Origin: Bifidobacterium goeldii
GTDB taxonomy: Bacteria; Actinomycetota; Actinomycetes; Actinomycetales; Bifidobacteriaceae
Assembly (NCBI RefSeq): GCF_003951095.1
Contig: NZ_QXGL01000001.1
Location: forward strand, 1-64,000
Length of the DNA: 64,000 nucleotides
Direction of reading: 5' to 3'
Below the pieces are notes generated by a model that was not told the DNA's origin, did no database searches, and saw nothing but the letters and a program-made list of their open reading frames with translations. Position 1 is the first letter of the stretch; every line of letters begins with the position of its first letter. The translations under genes were made by a program, and so were the position numbers. Positions 16,742-26,920 of this stretch are shown here, piece after piece.

Positions 16742-17866
16742 ATGGCACGCAAACAGACACGATCGGGCAATACGGTCCGTAAGATCGTCACAACCGTCGT
16801 TACGATCGTCATCATCGCCGCATTGGCAGTCGCGGTCATGATCACGAAACCGTGGACGATGATCGGCGGTGCGGCTGCAAGCCGGCGATCAGCATCGGCA
16901 ACACAGGTGGATGTCACCACGTTGCGCACGCAGCCAGTCGTTAAAGGCGTGCTCAATGCCGAAACCCGCCTCGGCGCCAGTCTGCAATACGATGCGGCGC
17001 AGGATCTACTGCCCGCATCCGGCACGATTACCCAATTGCCGGTCGCTGGCAAACAGATCAACACCGGTGAACAGGTGTATGAGATGGACGGCGTACTCGT
17101 ACCCCTGTTCCACGGTTCCCGCCCGTTCTGGCGCACGCTCGAAACCGGCGTCTCAGATGGCCCGGACGTGGCCCAGCTCGAAGAGAACCTCAAAGAGCTT
17201 GGCTACCTGCACGTGCAGGCCGACCGGCATTTCGACTGGCATACGCAAGAGGCCGTACGTCAATGGCAGACCAAGACGCTGGGACTTACCGGGGAAGCAG
17301 CCAATGGGGTCTTCCAACCGTCCTCGGTGGCGCTCGCCGCCACTGCGCCGATCCGCATCGCCACCGTGGGCGCGAAACTCGGGGATACGAACGTGAGCCC
17401 CGGCACCTATACGGGCGTCGCCCTGCACGCGCAGGCCACGCTCACCGCCACGCAGGCCGCCACGTTCAAGGCCGGCGACAAGGCGCAGGTCGTATTGCCG
17501 GACAACACGACGCTTGACACGACGTTATCCGCCGTCGACCAGGGCGGCCAGTCGACGGGCAAAGACGGTCAGGTCACCTCGCCGTCGGCGCGCATCGACT
17601 TCCCCGACCAGTCGCAGGTCGCTGGCTTCGGGGCAACCGCAATCAGCATCATCATTCCCAACGCTCAGGCCGCCTCCACCCAAGAGACGCTCATCGTGCC
17701 GGTAACCGCCATCATCGCATCCGCCGGCAACACGTACGCGGTCGAGGTCGTGCGCGGCGACAAGCTCGAACGCATAACCGTCCAACTCGGGCAGGTCGCG
17801 AACGCGCAAGTGCAACTCACCAAGGCAGACGGACTGAAAGAAGGCGACAAGGTGGTGGTGTCATGA
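16742..17866 (+). CDS. MacA/HlyD-like membrane-fusion adaptor with a peptidoglycan-binding domain
   Basis: 374 residues. An N-terminal membrane anchor (IVTTVVTIVIIAALAVAVMI) leads to an extracytoplasmic region. A lipoyl/hairpin-like segment (SGTITQLPVAGKQINTGEQ) is followed by an inserted peptidoglycan_binding_1 motif at about residues 135-190 (DVAQLEENLKELGYLHVQ ... HTQEAVRQWQ) and a beta-barrel region ending KADGLKEGDKVVVS, typical of adaptor C-termini. Such fusions occur in actinobacterial exporters and probably dock the adaptor to the cell wall. GGGGAGGAG precedes the ATG. The stop codon overlaps the ATPase start (ATGA). Confidence 0.88.
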   Translation: MARKQTRSGNTVRKIVTTVVTIVIIAALAVAVMITKPWTMIGGAAASRRSASATQVDVTTLRTQPVVKGVLNAETRLGASLQYDAAQDLLPASGTITQLPVAGKQINTGEQVYEMDGVLVPLFHGSRPFWRTLETGVSDGPDVAQLEENLKELGYLHVQADRHFDWHTQEAVRQWQTKTLGLTGEAANGVFQPSSVALAATAPIRIATVGAKLGDTNVSPGTYTGVALHAQATLTATQAATFKAGDKAQVVLPDNTTLDTTLSAVDQGGQSTGKDGQVTSPSARIDFPDQSQVAGFGATAISIIIPNAQAASTQETLIVPVTAIIASAGNTYAVEVVRGDKLERITVQLGQVANAQVQLTKADGLKEGDKVVVS

Positions 17867-18561
17867 CAGACGCACTACTGACACTCGAAAACGTCACCAA
17901 ATCGTTCCCCGGCAAAGACGGGTCGATGCTGGAAATCCTGCATCCGGCAAACCTGACGATCGGCCGCGGCGAACGCATCGCGATCATCGGGCCCAGCGGT
18001 TCTGGCAAGTCGACGCTGCTATCGATGCTCGGCACGCTCGACATGCCCACCTCGGGCATACTGCGCTACGACGGCGAGAACGTGGCCGCAATGGGGGAGA
18101 GACGGCGCAGTATCCTGCGCGCTGCTCGGATTGGATTCGTCTTTCAGCAGTTCCATCTGATCGCCACCGTATCCGCATTGGAGAACGTGATGGTTGGACT
18201 GCAATACACCGATCTGCCGCGCCGGCAACGCCACGAACGGGCCGTTGCCGCACTCGAACGAGTCGGATTGGGCGGGCGACTGAATCATCGGCCCTCGCAA
18301 TTGTCAGGCGGCGAACAGCAACGCGTCGCCATCGCCCGCGCGCTCGTCAAACAGCCAGACATCATCTTCGCCGACGAGCCGACCGGCGCGCTCGACACCG
18401 ACACTGGGCACGCGATCATCGACCTACTACTCGATGCGGAACGCGACAATGCGAGTCTGGTCGTCGTCACACACGACATGACCGTAGCCGCGCGCTTCCC
18501 ACGCCGTCTGCACATCCGCGACGGCGTAGTGACCGAAATAACAGGAGACGATCATGCGTAA
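17863..18561 (+). CDS. ABC transporter ATPase, MacB/LolD type
   Basis: 232 residues with [16 protein letters not shown] (Walker A), LSGGEQQRVAIARAL (signature), DIIFADEPTGALDT (Walker B and D-loop) and VVTHDM (switch His). The length and GALD motif are typical of the MacB/LolD family that powers export or mechanotransmission rather than import. The gene overlaps both neighbours (4 bases with the adaptor, 8 bases with the permease), so the three form one translationally coupled unit. Confidence 0.95.
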   Translation: MTDALLTLENVTKSFPGKDGSMLEILHPANLTIGRGERIAIIGPSGSGKSTLLSMLGTLDMPTSGILRYDGENVAAMGERRRSILRAARIGFVFQQFHLIATVSALENVMVGLQYTDLPRRQRHERAVAALERVGLGGRLNHRPSQLSGGEQQRVAIARALVKQPDIIFADEPTGALDTDTGHAIIDLLLDAERDNASLVVVTHDMTVAARFPRRLHIRDGVVTEITGDDHA

Positions 18562-19768
18562 ATCGGTCATGCGTAAACCCTGGCGAACCCGCATCGCGGA
18601 CCTTCTGCACACCGCATGGATCGGTGCCACCGGCCGCATCTCGCGCACCGTGCTCGCTTCTCTCGGCATCGCGCTCGGCGTCGCTGCCTATGTGGCTCTG
18701 TCCGGCATCGCCGCATCGAATCAGGCTGCCTTGCTCGCCCAGCTTGATGCGCTCGGCGCGAACCTGCAGATCGTCGCTCCCGGGCAGGATGCCGCCGGGC
18801 AAACCGTTCCATTGCCCGCATATGCGCCCGAGACAATCGCCCGGCAACCCGGTGTCGAACAGGTCGGCGTCTTCGACGCCGCGCCCAGCGGCGTGCAAAT
18901 CTTCAAAAACGAGCTCGTGCCCAAATCTAATGGCAATGCGCTCGCGCTCGCCGTCATGCGCCCCGGTGCGCTCGACGCCATCGACGCGAGTTTCGCGCAG
19001 GGCCACGGCATCGACCAGGCCAACCAGCATCTGCCGGTCGCGGTGCTTGGCTCCGAGGTAGCATACCGGCTCGGCGTCAACGAGCCCGGTGATCGTATCC
19101 TCATCGACAACGAATGGTATGGGGTGATCGGCATCCTCAACTCGCTGCCGCAAGCCGAAAACCTCAATTCGGCGGTCATCATCGGCGAATCGTGGGCACT
19201 CGCGCATTATCCCGACCAACAGGCAACCATCAGCGCTATCAGCGCGATGTACGTGCGCACCAAACCCGGCGACGCTGAATCAATCCGCCGCATGCTCGCC
19301 CACGCGGCGAACCTCACAGGCGGCAACGTATCCGTCAACGCGTCCGCCGACCTATCCAAAGCACGCAGCACCACCGACGATTCACTCACCGCGCTGGGAT
19401 TGATGATCGGCGTGATCGCGCTCGCCGTGGGCGGCATGAGCATCGCCAATATGATGATCGTCACCGTCATGGAACGCCGCGGCGAAATCGGCTTGCGGCG
19501 GGCGCTCGGAGCCACACCCAGCAACATCCGCATGCAATTCGTCACCGAAGCGGCCATGCTCTCCATGTTCGGCGGCCTTGCCGGCATATTGATCGGCGCC
19601 GGCGCGGCCGCTGGCGTGGCGTTCGCGGCCGGCCAGCCGCTCGCCCTCGACTGGCAGGCTTTGCCGCTCGCATGGGGTGCGGCCGTGCTCGTTGGCATTC
19701 TCGCAGGACTATATCCGGCCACACGCGCCGCGAGGCTTACTCCGACCGAAGCGTTGCGCAGCGAATAG
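18554..19768 (+). CDS. MacB-like ABC permease (FtsX-like, four-helix)
   Basis: 404 residues with the MacB topology: helix 1 (TVLASLGIALGVAAYVALSG), a large extracytoplasmic domain (about residues 60-270), then three helices (ALGLMIGVIALAVGGMSIANMM; a second from about SMFGGLAGILIGAGAAAG; a third from about LPLAWGAAVLVGILAGLYP). The cytoplasmic coupling segment MERRGEIGLRRALGATPSNI and the C-terminal PATRAARLTPTEALRSE are strongly conserved in the family. With the adaptor and ATPase it makes a tripartite envelope exporter; substrate unknown. Confidence 0.94.
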   Translation: MRKSVMRKPWRTRIADLLHTAWIGATGRISRTVLASLGIALGVAAYVALSGIAASNQAALLAQLDALGANLQIVAPGQDAAGQTVPLPAYAPETIARQPGVEQVGVFDAAPSGVQIFKNELVPKSNGNALALAVMRPGALDAIDASFAQGHGIDQANQHLPVAVLGSEVAYRLGVNEPGDRILIDNEWYGVIGILNSLPQAENLNSAVIIGESWALAHYPDQQATISAISAMYVRTKPGDAESIRRMLAHAANLTGGNVSVNASADLSKARSTTDDSLTALGLMIGVIALAVGGMSIANMMIVTVMERRGEIGLRRALGATPSNIRMQFVTEAAMLSMFGGLAGILIGAGAAAGVAFAAGQPLALDWQALPLAWGAAVLVGILAGLYPATRAARLTPTEALRSE

Positions 19769-19886
19769 ACGACCACGGTCCTTCCCGCACAGGGCGCGCG
19801 CGGCACGGCGGGTGCCGTCTCGCGCTTCATGGGGAACGGCGTGATAGCCTTGTTTTCTGCATCGAGAAAGCGAGGCGGCAGGGTTC

Positions 19887-21428
19887 ATGGGCGATGTCAG
19901 ACGGGAAATGGAACGGCTGCGACCGGTCTATGATACCGGCGTGTTGCGCCTGCTGAGACGAGAAACCTCACGGCTTTATGTGGCGCTGCTGCGCGCCGCA
20001 TTCGACCCGCTCACCAGCGAACTGCCGCGCGAAGCCCTTGAAGAACACTTCGCGCAGGATCTCTCCATGCTTGCCGACTCCGGCGAATACGCGCCGAAAC
20101 CGGATCAAACTTACGCTGAGGCGGCCCGACAGATCCTTATAGACCTCAGCCGCGAAGGAGACGGCGACTACGCGTGGCTTGCCAATGCGCACGACGCGGC
20201 ATCACACCGCTTCCTCTACCGGCTCACCGCCCGCGCGCATCGCGCGATTGAAGCATTATCCAAGCTTGAGGACGACACTCGTACACTGTCCGGCGCCCAA
20301 GCCAACAGCATCATCATGGAGATCGAGCACGCGCGCATGCAGCTGACCTCCGATCCAAGCGAACGCGTGCGCCTGCTCACCGAGGAAATCAACGAACGGA
20401 AACGCGAAATCGAACGCATCCAACAGGGCCAGGCAAACGCCGACCTGACCGACGCGCAGGTCGCGGACGTGATCGCCGTCATCCACAACACGCTGCGCGG
20501 CGTGCCCATCGACCTGCGCGAGCTCGTGCTCGCCGAACGCGACAATGGCGACGCACTACGCCGGCGCATGCAGGGCGGCGACATGAGCGTCGATGATATT
20601 CTCAATGCCTACCACAACGAGTACCGGCACGCGTTCGACGATTCGGATTCGGGCCGCCGGTTCAATGACGCGTTCCAGGTGATCATCACCGACGAAGGCC
20701 GCCAACAGATCGACGATGCGCTACGCGACATCGCCAAAACCCCGTATCTGGCAGGTTCCTCGGGTGCGCTGCTCGATCAGGTTCGCGACGAACTCGCGTT
20801 GATTTATGACGGGTTGGAAGCGGTGCGACGCCAGCAGCGCGTCTCCGACGAAGCGGTCAGCCGACTCGTCCGCCAGCAGACCGATACGCGTTACCGCACC
20901 ATGCTCGGCATGCTTAACCGCCTGTTCGTCCATCTCAACGCGGATGCGAAAGCGCATCCGAACGATCCGTCGCGCCCTTACCGCACCAACGGTTCGGTCG
21001 CACAGGTCGCCGCACTGCCGACGCGTCCGGCCCGCTCCATGACCCGAACCGCGACCCGCAGCCTCGCCGACATGGAACCGGATGCCCTGCAAGGATATGA
21101 CGGCCAACCCATCGATCTCAAAGCCATGATCGTGGGCGGCGGGCCACGGCTCGCACGCATGATCTCGCTCATCCGTCTCAACCCGGTTATCCTCGACGAC
21201 GGGCTCATCGACATCGCCGCCAGCTTCAATCAGCTGCCGGACGAGGAACGTCGGGAAAGCGAACTTGTCGGCTTCCTCGGCGCACTGCCGGAACATGACG
21301 GGCCGGATGCCGCCACATGGCGCTGCACGTCGCTCGACGGCGAACCGCGGGATTGGACGACGCCGCCGATTCTGGCCAGCCACGACGAACTGGACGACAT
21401 CATCAAGGAAGAAGGGGAGCAGGCATGA
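19887..21428 (+). CDS. jetA: Wadjet defence protein JetA (DUF3375)
   Basis: 513 residues, no signal peptide or membrane segment. It is the kleisin-like subunit of the type I Wadjet complex, which recognises and cleaves small closed-circular DNA such as plasmids. A helical, charged middle ([20 protein letters not shown], about residues 165-190) matches the coiled-coil part of DUF3375 proteins, and the C-terminal region has a winged-helix-like tail. The identification rests mainly on the gene order: a 513-residue helical protein, a 251-residue protein, a 1181-residue SMC-like ATPase and a Toprim-type protein, all overlapping or nearly so. The stop overlaps jetB by ATGA. Confidence 0.9.
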   Translation: MGDVRREMERLRPVYDTGVLRLLRRETSRLYVALLRAAFDPLTSELPREALEEHFAQDLSMLADSGEYAPKPDQTYAEAARQILIDLSREGDGDYAWLANAHDAASHRFLYRLTARAHRAIEALSKLEDDTRTLSGAQANSIIMEIEHARMQLTSDPSERVRLLTEEINERKREIERIQQGQANADLTDAQVADVIAVIHNTLRGVPIDLRELVLAERDNGDALRRRMQGGDMSVDDILNAYHNEYRHAFDDSDSGRRFNDAFQVIITDEGRQQIDDALRDIAKTPYLAGSSGALLDQVRDELALIYDGLEAVRRQQRVSDEAVSRLVRQQTDTRYRTMLGMLNRLFVHLNADAKAHPNDPSRPYRTNGSVAQVAALPTRPARSMTRTATRSLADMEPDALQGYDGQPIDLKAMIVGGGPRLARMISLIRLNPVILDDGLIDIAASFNQLPDEERRESELVGFLGALPEHDGPDAATWRCTSLDGEPRDWTTPPILASHDELDDIIKEEGEQA

Positions 21429-22180
21429 ACGAACCGAACCCGACCATGCACAACGACGATGAACGCGGCGCGCTGGCCGCGCCGGATACGGACGACATGC
21501 CGAATGCGGGCGACGGACAGACGGAGCCGTCGGTCAACCCATACTCCCTGTTCGACAATGATCTCGGCGATATGACCGCCGACGCGCGCCGGGCCGCGAT
21601 CGCACTCAAACGCGAACGCTACATCGACGGGGAACTGTACGACATCGCGCTCGACAACCGCGACGCCGTGGAACGCTCACTCAACAACGACCTGCTCGAA
21701 CTGGTCGTCAGCCAGCGCTATCGCATCATGATCGCCATGCCGGTGGCCAGCGACGACGTCGCATTGCGCTCGCTCAAAACCCGCGTCAGCCTCAAACGCG
21801 AGGAAGCCGCACTGCTCGCATTCCTGCGCATCCGCGTGCTTGAATACGACAACGCGCGCGAGAGCGCGGAAGACTGGTTGATCAGCCTTGAGGAAATACG
21901 GTCGGCGCTCGCCACCGGCACCGGATACTTCGCCTCACGCAACGACGAGGAAAGCGTGCTCAAACAGGTCGGAGCGGTCGTGTCCTCAATGTGCACGTAC
22001 GGATATCTCGAACGCAGTGCGGACGATGAGACCATCTATCGGATCACACCGCTGGTGCCGGTGGTGCTCGGCCGCGAACTGGCCGAATCATGGTTGGATA
22101 TCGCCACCGGCGGCGATGAAACCGCGACGGATATGGATGTGACGGATGTGACGGACGCAGACGACAAGGAAGGGGAGTAG
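21425..22180 (+). CDS. jetB: Wadjet defence protein JetB (DUF4194)
   Basis: 251 residues, the KITE-like accessory subunit of the Wadjet SMC complex. The start is the ATG in the ATGA overlap with jetA; a longer frame exists but is antisense-like leader. The acidic N-terminal tail (about 50 residues) is followed by two winged-helix-like modules, with [34 protein letters not shown] and [17 protein letters not shown] as typical DUF4194 segments. A short Asp/Thr-rich repeat ends the protein ([10 protein letters not shown]). One base separates its stop from jetC. Confidence 0.9.
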   Translation: MNEPNPTMHNDDERGALAAPDTDDMPNAGDGQTEPSVNPYSLFDNDLGDMTADARRAAIALKRERYIDGELYDIALDNRDAVERSLNNDLLELVVSQRYRIMIAMPVASDDVALRSLKTRVSLKREEAALLAFLRIRVLEYDNARESAEDWLISLEEIRSALATGTGYFASRNDEESVLKQVGAVVSSMCTYGYLERSADDETIYRITPLVPVVLGRELAESWLDIATGGDETATDMDVTDVTDADDKEGE

Positions 22181-22181
22181 C

Positions 22182-25100
22182 ATGCCCGCAGCATTGCAGA
22201 TGATCGCCGATCGCTGGATGATGGAAAGCCGCCGGCTCGTCAACTGGGGCTCATACGAGGGCTACCATGAGTTCCGTCCGTCGATGGATAAGAATCTGCC
22301 GGTAACGCTGCTCGCCGGCGCCAGCGAATCCGGCAAATCGACGCTCGTGGACGCGCAGATCTCGCTCCTGTACCCGACCGGCACGCCGTTCAACAAGGCA
22401 TCGAACTCCGGTCGCTCCGAACGCAACGACTACACGTATCTGCTCGGCATGACCGGCACAGGCGATGACGACCGACCCAACTACCTGCGCGGACACGACA
22501 GCGACGGCGCACCGCAGGCCGTGTGGGGTGCGATCGTCGACACGTACCGCAACCTGACTGACGGGCAGACGCTGTCATGCGGCAAATTCCTGTACCTGCT
22601 GCCGGGCGACGAGAAAAACGCCGTCCGCCGCCAGTATGCGGTGTGGGACAAGCCGATCGACCCGCGAGCCATGGACCAGTACCGGGATGCGCCGTTTACG
22701 CCCACGCAGCTGAAAACCGCATACCCGCAATGCCTCACGTTCCCCAGCGCGGAAGCATTCCACGCGCACATCTGGCCCATCATGGGCCTAAGCGCCGACG
22801 CCTGCCGGCTGCTCGCCAAAATCCAGTCCGCCGACGCGCCCTCACGCCTCGACGACATCTTCAAGCAGGGCGTGCTCGGCGTGCCGGAAGCGCTCGGACT
22901 GGCACGCAGCACGGTCGAAGACTACGACCGGTACGCGGAAAACTTCCGCAGCATGGAGGACAAGGCCAAGCGCATGGACAAGCTGCGCGACATTCGCGAC
23001 AGCTACGAAGCCTATGATGCGGCACGCCGGGAAGCGAACCGGTTCCGAACGGTCGACCCGTCCACGCCGGACGGCGTGCACACCATACGGCGATGGTCCA
23101 TCGCCCGCATGGCCGCCACGGTCGCCGCGCAACTGCCGGCCGACGAAGCCGAACGCGACACCAGACAGTCCGACGCCGACGCGGCCGGCCGCCACGCGGA
23201 CGAACTCAACGCGCGCATCGACGCGATCCGCAGCCAAATCAACGGCTTGGACGGCGGCAACCTCGCACGTCTCGAATACGAGCTCGCCACGGCTCGGCAC
23301 ACGCTGGAAACCGTGGCGTCCACACGTGAACGCATCACGCGTGCCTACAACGCCATCGGCACAGCCATGCCCGCCGACGGCAAGGCATGGGAACAGGCGC
23401 GCATCGACGCGGCCACGTTCAAACGCGAATACGCACAGCGCAACGACGAGCTCGAAGCCGCACGCGACACCGCGGCCAGCGCACGAGCCGACGCCAACGC
23501 CACGCTGCGCGCCCTCGAACGCGACTATCGGCGGCAAAGCGCACAACGCACGCGTATTACACAGCAAATGGATGACGCCCGCGCCATGCTCTGCCGTGCC
23601 ACCGGGCTCAAACCGGAAGAACTGCCGTACGTCGCCGAACTCATGGACGTGCATGACGCGGACGAAGCATGGCGCCTCGCGATGAACGTCGTATATGCGC
23701 CCATCGCGCAAACCATCCTTGTCGACAAACGCCACGAACAGGGATTCGCAGCCAAAGTCAGCACCATCGACCCGCACGCCATGATCCGACGCACATGGCA
23801 GTTCGTCGACACGACACGACGGTCGGACAACGGGAATACGATCGCGGCCGCACTGGCCGATGCCGCCGACGGTTACGCCGACGTCGACCACGGCAAGGCC
23901 GATCCCGTCTATGCCGATGCCAGCGATTGGATGTCCAGCAAACTCCGCTTCCGCGAAGACTCCCCGTTCACCGCATGGCTGCGCGAGCAAACCCGATCCG
24001 AACGCTTCGACGCACGATGCGTCAAAGCCATCGACGACACGGACCGCGCCACCCGCCAAGTCCAGGTCGACGGGCAGATCAAATCCGGCAAACGCGGCCA
24101 GCACGGCGTCAAAGACCGTCAGCAGATCATCGGCTTCGTCAACGAACAATACCTCGAACAACTGCGCCAGCACATCGACGACGCCCGCACCGCAGCCGAC
24201 AAGGCCGAACACGCATACGCGGACGCCAAAGCCGCCTCCGAACGTCTTCGCAACGAAAACATGCTCGCCGACCAGCTCGCCTACACGACATGGGAAAACG
24301 TGGACATGGAAGGCGCCGAACAGCGCATCCGCGATATCGAAACCACCATCAAATCGATCAAAGACAATCCCAAGCTCGCCGAACTCACCGATCTGAAAGA
24401 CGCGCTCGGCGATGAGCTCGGCCACGCATTGCGCCGCCAATCCGAAGCACGGCAAGCCGCAGACCAGGCTGCTGCGGCGGTCGACGCGGCCCGCGCATGG
24501 CTGGCCGATCACCATGAGGCCACGAATGCGGCAACGGCCGACGGCCAACAATCCGCATCACTGGATGACGATGTCGCCGCCACGCTCCGAACCGCCTACG
24601 ATCAGCGATTCGACAGCCTCCCCAACGACACCATGCGTGCGCACATGATCATCGGCGCCGGCAATCGTGTCGGCAACTCTGCCGTAGCCGCTGGCAAACC
24701 GTTCGATGAGCGAATCATCGACGGCATCGGCAAGGACATGAGTGCGATCATCGCCAGACTCAACAATACGGTCGAAGCCAAGCGCACCGCCGTCGAACTG
24801 CGCATGGCCGGATACGCCGAACAATACGCGTCCGACGACGACGCGCTCACCGCCAGCGTGAACGACTACCGGTACTATCTCGAGGAACTCGAAGGGCTGT
24901 CGCAACTGGTCGCCACCACTGCCACCGCGGGCGAATACCATCGTTGTCTCAACCATCTGCTGATGAGCCTGCTCACGCTCAAACGCACCCTCGACACGGA
25001 TGCGGGCGATATCCGTGACCAACTCGATCGCATCAACGCGATGCTGCAAGGCCAGCAGTTCGGCCCACGCCACGGCAGCCTGTCCCTGCACGCGGATGTG

Positions 25101-25727
25101 CGTCGGCCGGACAGGGATTTCTCGGCAAAACTGCAGCACGCCATCGGCACGCTCAACGATTGGAAGACGTCGCAGGGGCAGGTCGACGCGATCGACCCGA
25201 AACGCACGTTCGCGGCATGCGCGGCGATCATCGAACTGCTGCGCGTTGATCTGGCGAAAGTCAAGGACGTCAACGGCGTACGCGATTATGGCGCACGCAA
25301 TCTTGATCCTCGCTGCCGTTCGGCGTTCTATGCGCTCGTGCATCACAGCGACGGGCAGGACGAGCGCATCACGTCGACCGGCGGACGTTCCGGCGGCGCA
25401 TTGCAGGAACTCACGTCGTTCGTGTACGGCGCGGCGCTCATCTACATGCTCGGCGGCGGCATGGAACGCCGGCTCAAGCCCAGCTACACGACCCTGTTCC
25501 TTGACGAGGCGCTGATCAAGGCCGACGGCCGATACACGCGGCGCGCGCTCACCGTACTGCCGCGGCTCGGCTTCCAGGTGATCGTCTCCGCGCCCGAAAG
25601 CAAAACGGGGGAGATCATCGAAGTGTCCACCAAGGCGTACGTGACGGTCAAGGATCCGAACAGTGGGCGCACGTCGCTGCGCGAAGCCACGTGGAGCGGA
25701 TACGAGACGGACGAGGAACTGGCATGA
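22182..25727 (+). CDS. jetC: Wadjet defence protein JetC (SMC/MukB-like ATPase)
   Basis: 1181 residues, the motor of the complex, which extrudes DNA loops and measures circle size before cleavage. Walker A is GASESGKST at residues 46-54 near the N-terminus. Long coiled coils fill about 270-480 and 650-960 around a hinge (about 480-640). The C-terminal head has the signature region GGRSGGALQELTSF and Walker B LFLDEALIK (Asp1108, Glu1109). All ATPase residues are in place, so it should be functional. AGGGGAG precedes the ATG. The last codons overlap jetD by ATGA. A short, diverged copy of its 3' end lies near 28.1 kb. Confidence 0.95.
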   Translation: MPAALQMIADRWMMESRRLVNWGSYEGYHEFRPSMDKNLPVTLLAGASESGKSTLVDAQISLLYPTGTPFNKASNSGRSERNDYTYLLGMTGTGDDDRPNYLRGHDSDGAPQAVWGAIVDTYRNLTDGQTLSCGKFLYLLPGDEKNAVRRQYAVWDKPIDPRAMDQYRDAPFTPTQLKTAYPQCLTFPSAEAFHAHIWPIMGLSADACRLLAKIQSADAPSRLDDIFKQGVLGVPEALGLARSTVEDYDRYAENFRSMEDKAKRMDKLRDIRDSYEAYDAARREANRFRTVDPSTPDGVHTIRRWSIARMAATVAAQLPADEAERDTRQSDADAAGRHADELNARIDAIRSQINGLDGGNLARLEYELATARHTLETVASTRERITRAYNAIGTAMPADGKAWEQARIDAATFKREYAQRNDELEAARDTAASARADANATLRALERDYRRQSAQRTRITQQMDDARAMLCRATGLKPEELPYVAELMDVHDADEAWRLAMNVVYAPIAQTILVDKRHEQGFAAKVSTIDPHAMIRRTWQFVDTTRRSDNGNTIAAALADAADGYADVDHGKADPVYADASDWMSSKLRFREDSPFTAWLREQTRSERFDARCVKAIDDTDRATRQVQVDGQIKSGKRGQHGVKDRQQIIGFVNEQYLEQLRQHIDDARTAADKAEHAYADAKAASERLRNENMLADQLAYTTWENVDMEGAEQRIRDIETTIKSIKDNPKLAELTDLKDALGDELGHALRRQSEARQAADQAAAAVDAARAWLADHHEATNAATADGQQSASLDDDVAATLRTAYDQRFDSLPNDTMRAHMIIGAGNRVGNSAVAAGKPFDERIIDGIGKDMSAIIARLNNTVEAKRTAVELRMAGYAEQYASDDDALTASVNDYRYYLEELEGLSQLVATTATAGEYHRCLNHLLMSLLTLKRTLDTDAGDIRDQLDRINAMLQGQQFGPRHGSLSLHADVRRPDRDFSAKLQHAIGTLNDWKTSQGQVDAIDPKRTFAACAAIIELLRVDLAKVKDVNGVRDYGARNLDPRCRSAFYALVHHSDGQDERITSTGGRSGGALQELTSFVYGAALIYMLGGGMERRLKPSYTTLFLDEALIKADGRYTRRALTVLPRLGFQVIVSAPESKTGEIIEVSTKAYVTVKDPNSGRTSLREATWSGYETDEELA

Positions 25728-26920
25728 AAACCGTGCGACAGATCGTTGACGTGGTGGAGCGCCGACTCACGTCCGACATGTTTCGACTCGAGCCGCGCTT
25801 GCCGATGACCATTCCGATCGGTCTGCCGGGCCGTGCGGATCTGGAAACGAATGTTGTCGCCGTGCACGACAACAACAACGAGATCCGCACATGGGCGCGC
25901 CGTCATGGCTGCCCGGTCGAAACCGTTGTCCGCACAATAGGGACACCGGTCGAATTGATCTCCCACGTCATCATTCCTGACGAACAAACCGCGCTGCGCG
26001 TCTCCGGCAACGCGCTCGCTGCCCGGTATCGTTCCGCCCGGAAACGGTACGGTACCGTGCGTGAAACGTTCCCGATCGACGAGGAAACGGCCATGCAGGC
26101 CGTCCGGCTCGCGAAGGATGAGACGGACGTGGACTTCGCGCTGCTGCTGCAAGTGGCCGGCTACTGCGCCTCGCATGACGTCGCCGGCCTGCGCCCGCGC
26201 GCGGTGCCGCTTGCCGGGTTCAGCGCGAAATGGCTGGACCGCAAGGCCGCGAAACGCCGCAAGGTAGTGGAACTGTTGAGTGGCAAACCGTCGCTGGAAT
26301 TGGATGATCGTCCTCGGGAGCTGCGGTTCCGGCACCTTGACCCGACTCGTGCGCTGCAGCCGGACGTGGTGGCCATTCGCCCGTGGGACGACGGCGCGAA
26401 AATGAGTATTCGACACGTGGTGATCGTGGAGAACAAGGACACGTACCAGTTGATGCCGCCAATCAGTGACGGATTGTGCGTGTTCGGATCCGGCAAAGCT
26501 GCGGTGGACGGTTTGGCGTTGCTGCCATGGCTGTTCGACGAGCGTTCCACGAACGTTCGCGTGCTGTACTGGGGCGATATGGACGCGGCCGGCTTTGAGA
26601 TACTCTCATCAGTTCGTCAATTGGGGGTCGACTGCGATTCTCTGTTCATGGATCGTGCTGCGTACAACCGGTACGGCATGTTCGGCACGAACCTCGACCA
26701 GGACGACAAGCCACTGAGCCGTCAAGTGCCGAAACCGTTGCCCGGATTGCGCGACGGCGAACGGGAACTGTACGAGGCGCTATGCACGGGAGAGGGCGTG
26801 CCGTATTTGCGGCTCGAACAGGAGCGCATTCCCATTGCCGACGCGGCACAAGCATTGTCGGCGATCGGGTTCCCCGTAGCGGGGCAGGTTGCAGCAGAGG
26901 GACAAGGAGCTGTCGGATGA
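25724..26920 (+). CDS. jetD: Wadjet nuclease JetD (DUF3322/DUF2220, Toprim-like)
   Basis: 398 residues. JetD is the topoisomerase VI/Spo11-like nuclease that cuts the bound circular DNA. An N-terminal DUF3322 part (to about residue 190) is followed by the Toprim-like DUF2220 part. The metal-binding acidic set is intact: Glu236 in VVIVENKDTY and Asp285/Asp287 in LYWGDMDAAGFEIL. The start is the ATG in the overlap with jetC rather than a frame 33 bases earlier. The stop overlaps the next, YbaK-like, gene by ATGA, so that gene is part of the same transcript. Confidence 0.94.
   Translation: MKTVRQIVDVVERRLTSDMFRLEPRLPMTIPIGLPGRADLETNVVAVHDNNNEIRTWARRHGCPVETVVRTIGTPVELISHVIIPDEQTALRVSGNALAARYRSARKRYGTVRETFPIDEETAMQAVRLAKDETDVDFALLLQVAGYCASHDVAGLRPRAVPLAGFSAKWLDRKAAKRRKVVELLSGKPSLELDDRPRELRFRHLDPTRALQPDVVAIRPWDDGAKMSIRHVVIVENKDTYQLMPPISDGLCVFGSGKAAVDGLALLPWLFDERSTNVRVLYWGDMDAAGFEILSSVRQLGVDCDSLFMDRAAYNRYGMFGTNLDQDDKPLSRQVPKPLPGLRDGERELYEALCTGEGVPYLRLEQERIPIADAAQALSAIGFPVAGQVAAEGQGAVG

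Noticed and set aside
15922-17193. 423-residue minus-strand frame across lipoprotein 2 and the adaptor
   Set aside because: It spans two well-supported plus-strand genes and shows only shadow composition.
22842-24551. 569-residue minus-strand frame opposite jetC
   Set aside because: Antisense shadow of a GC-rich coiled-coil coding region; the jetC reading on the other strand is full length with Walker motifs.
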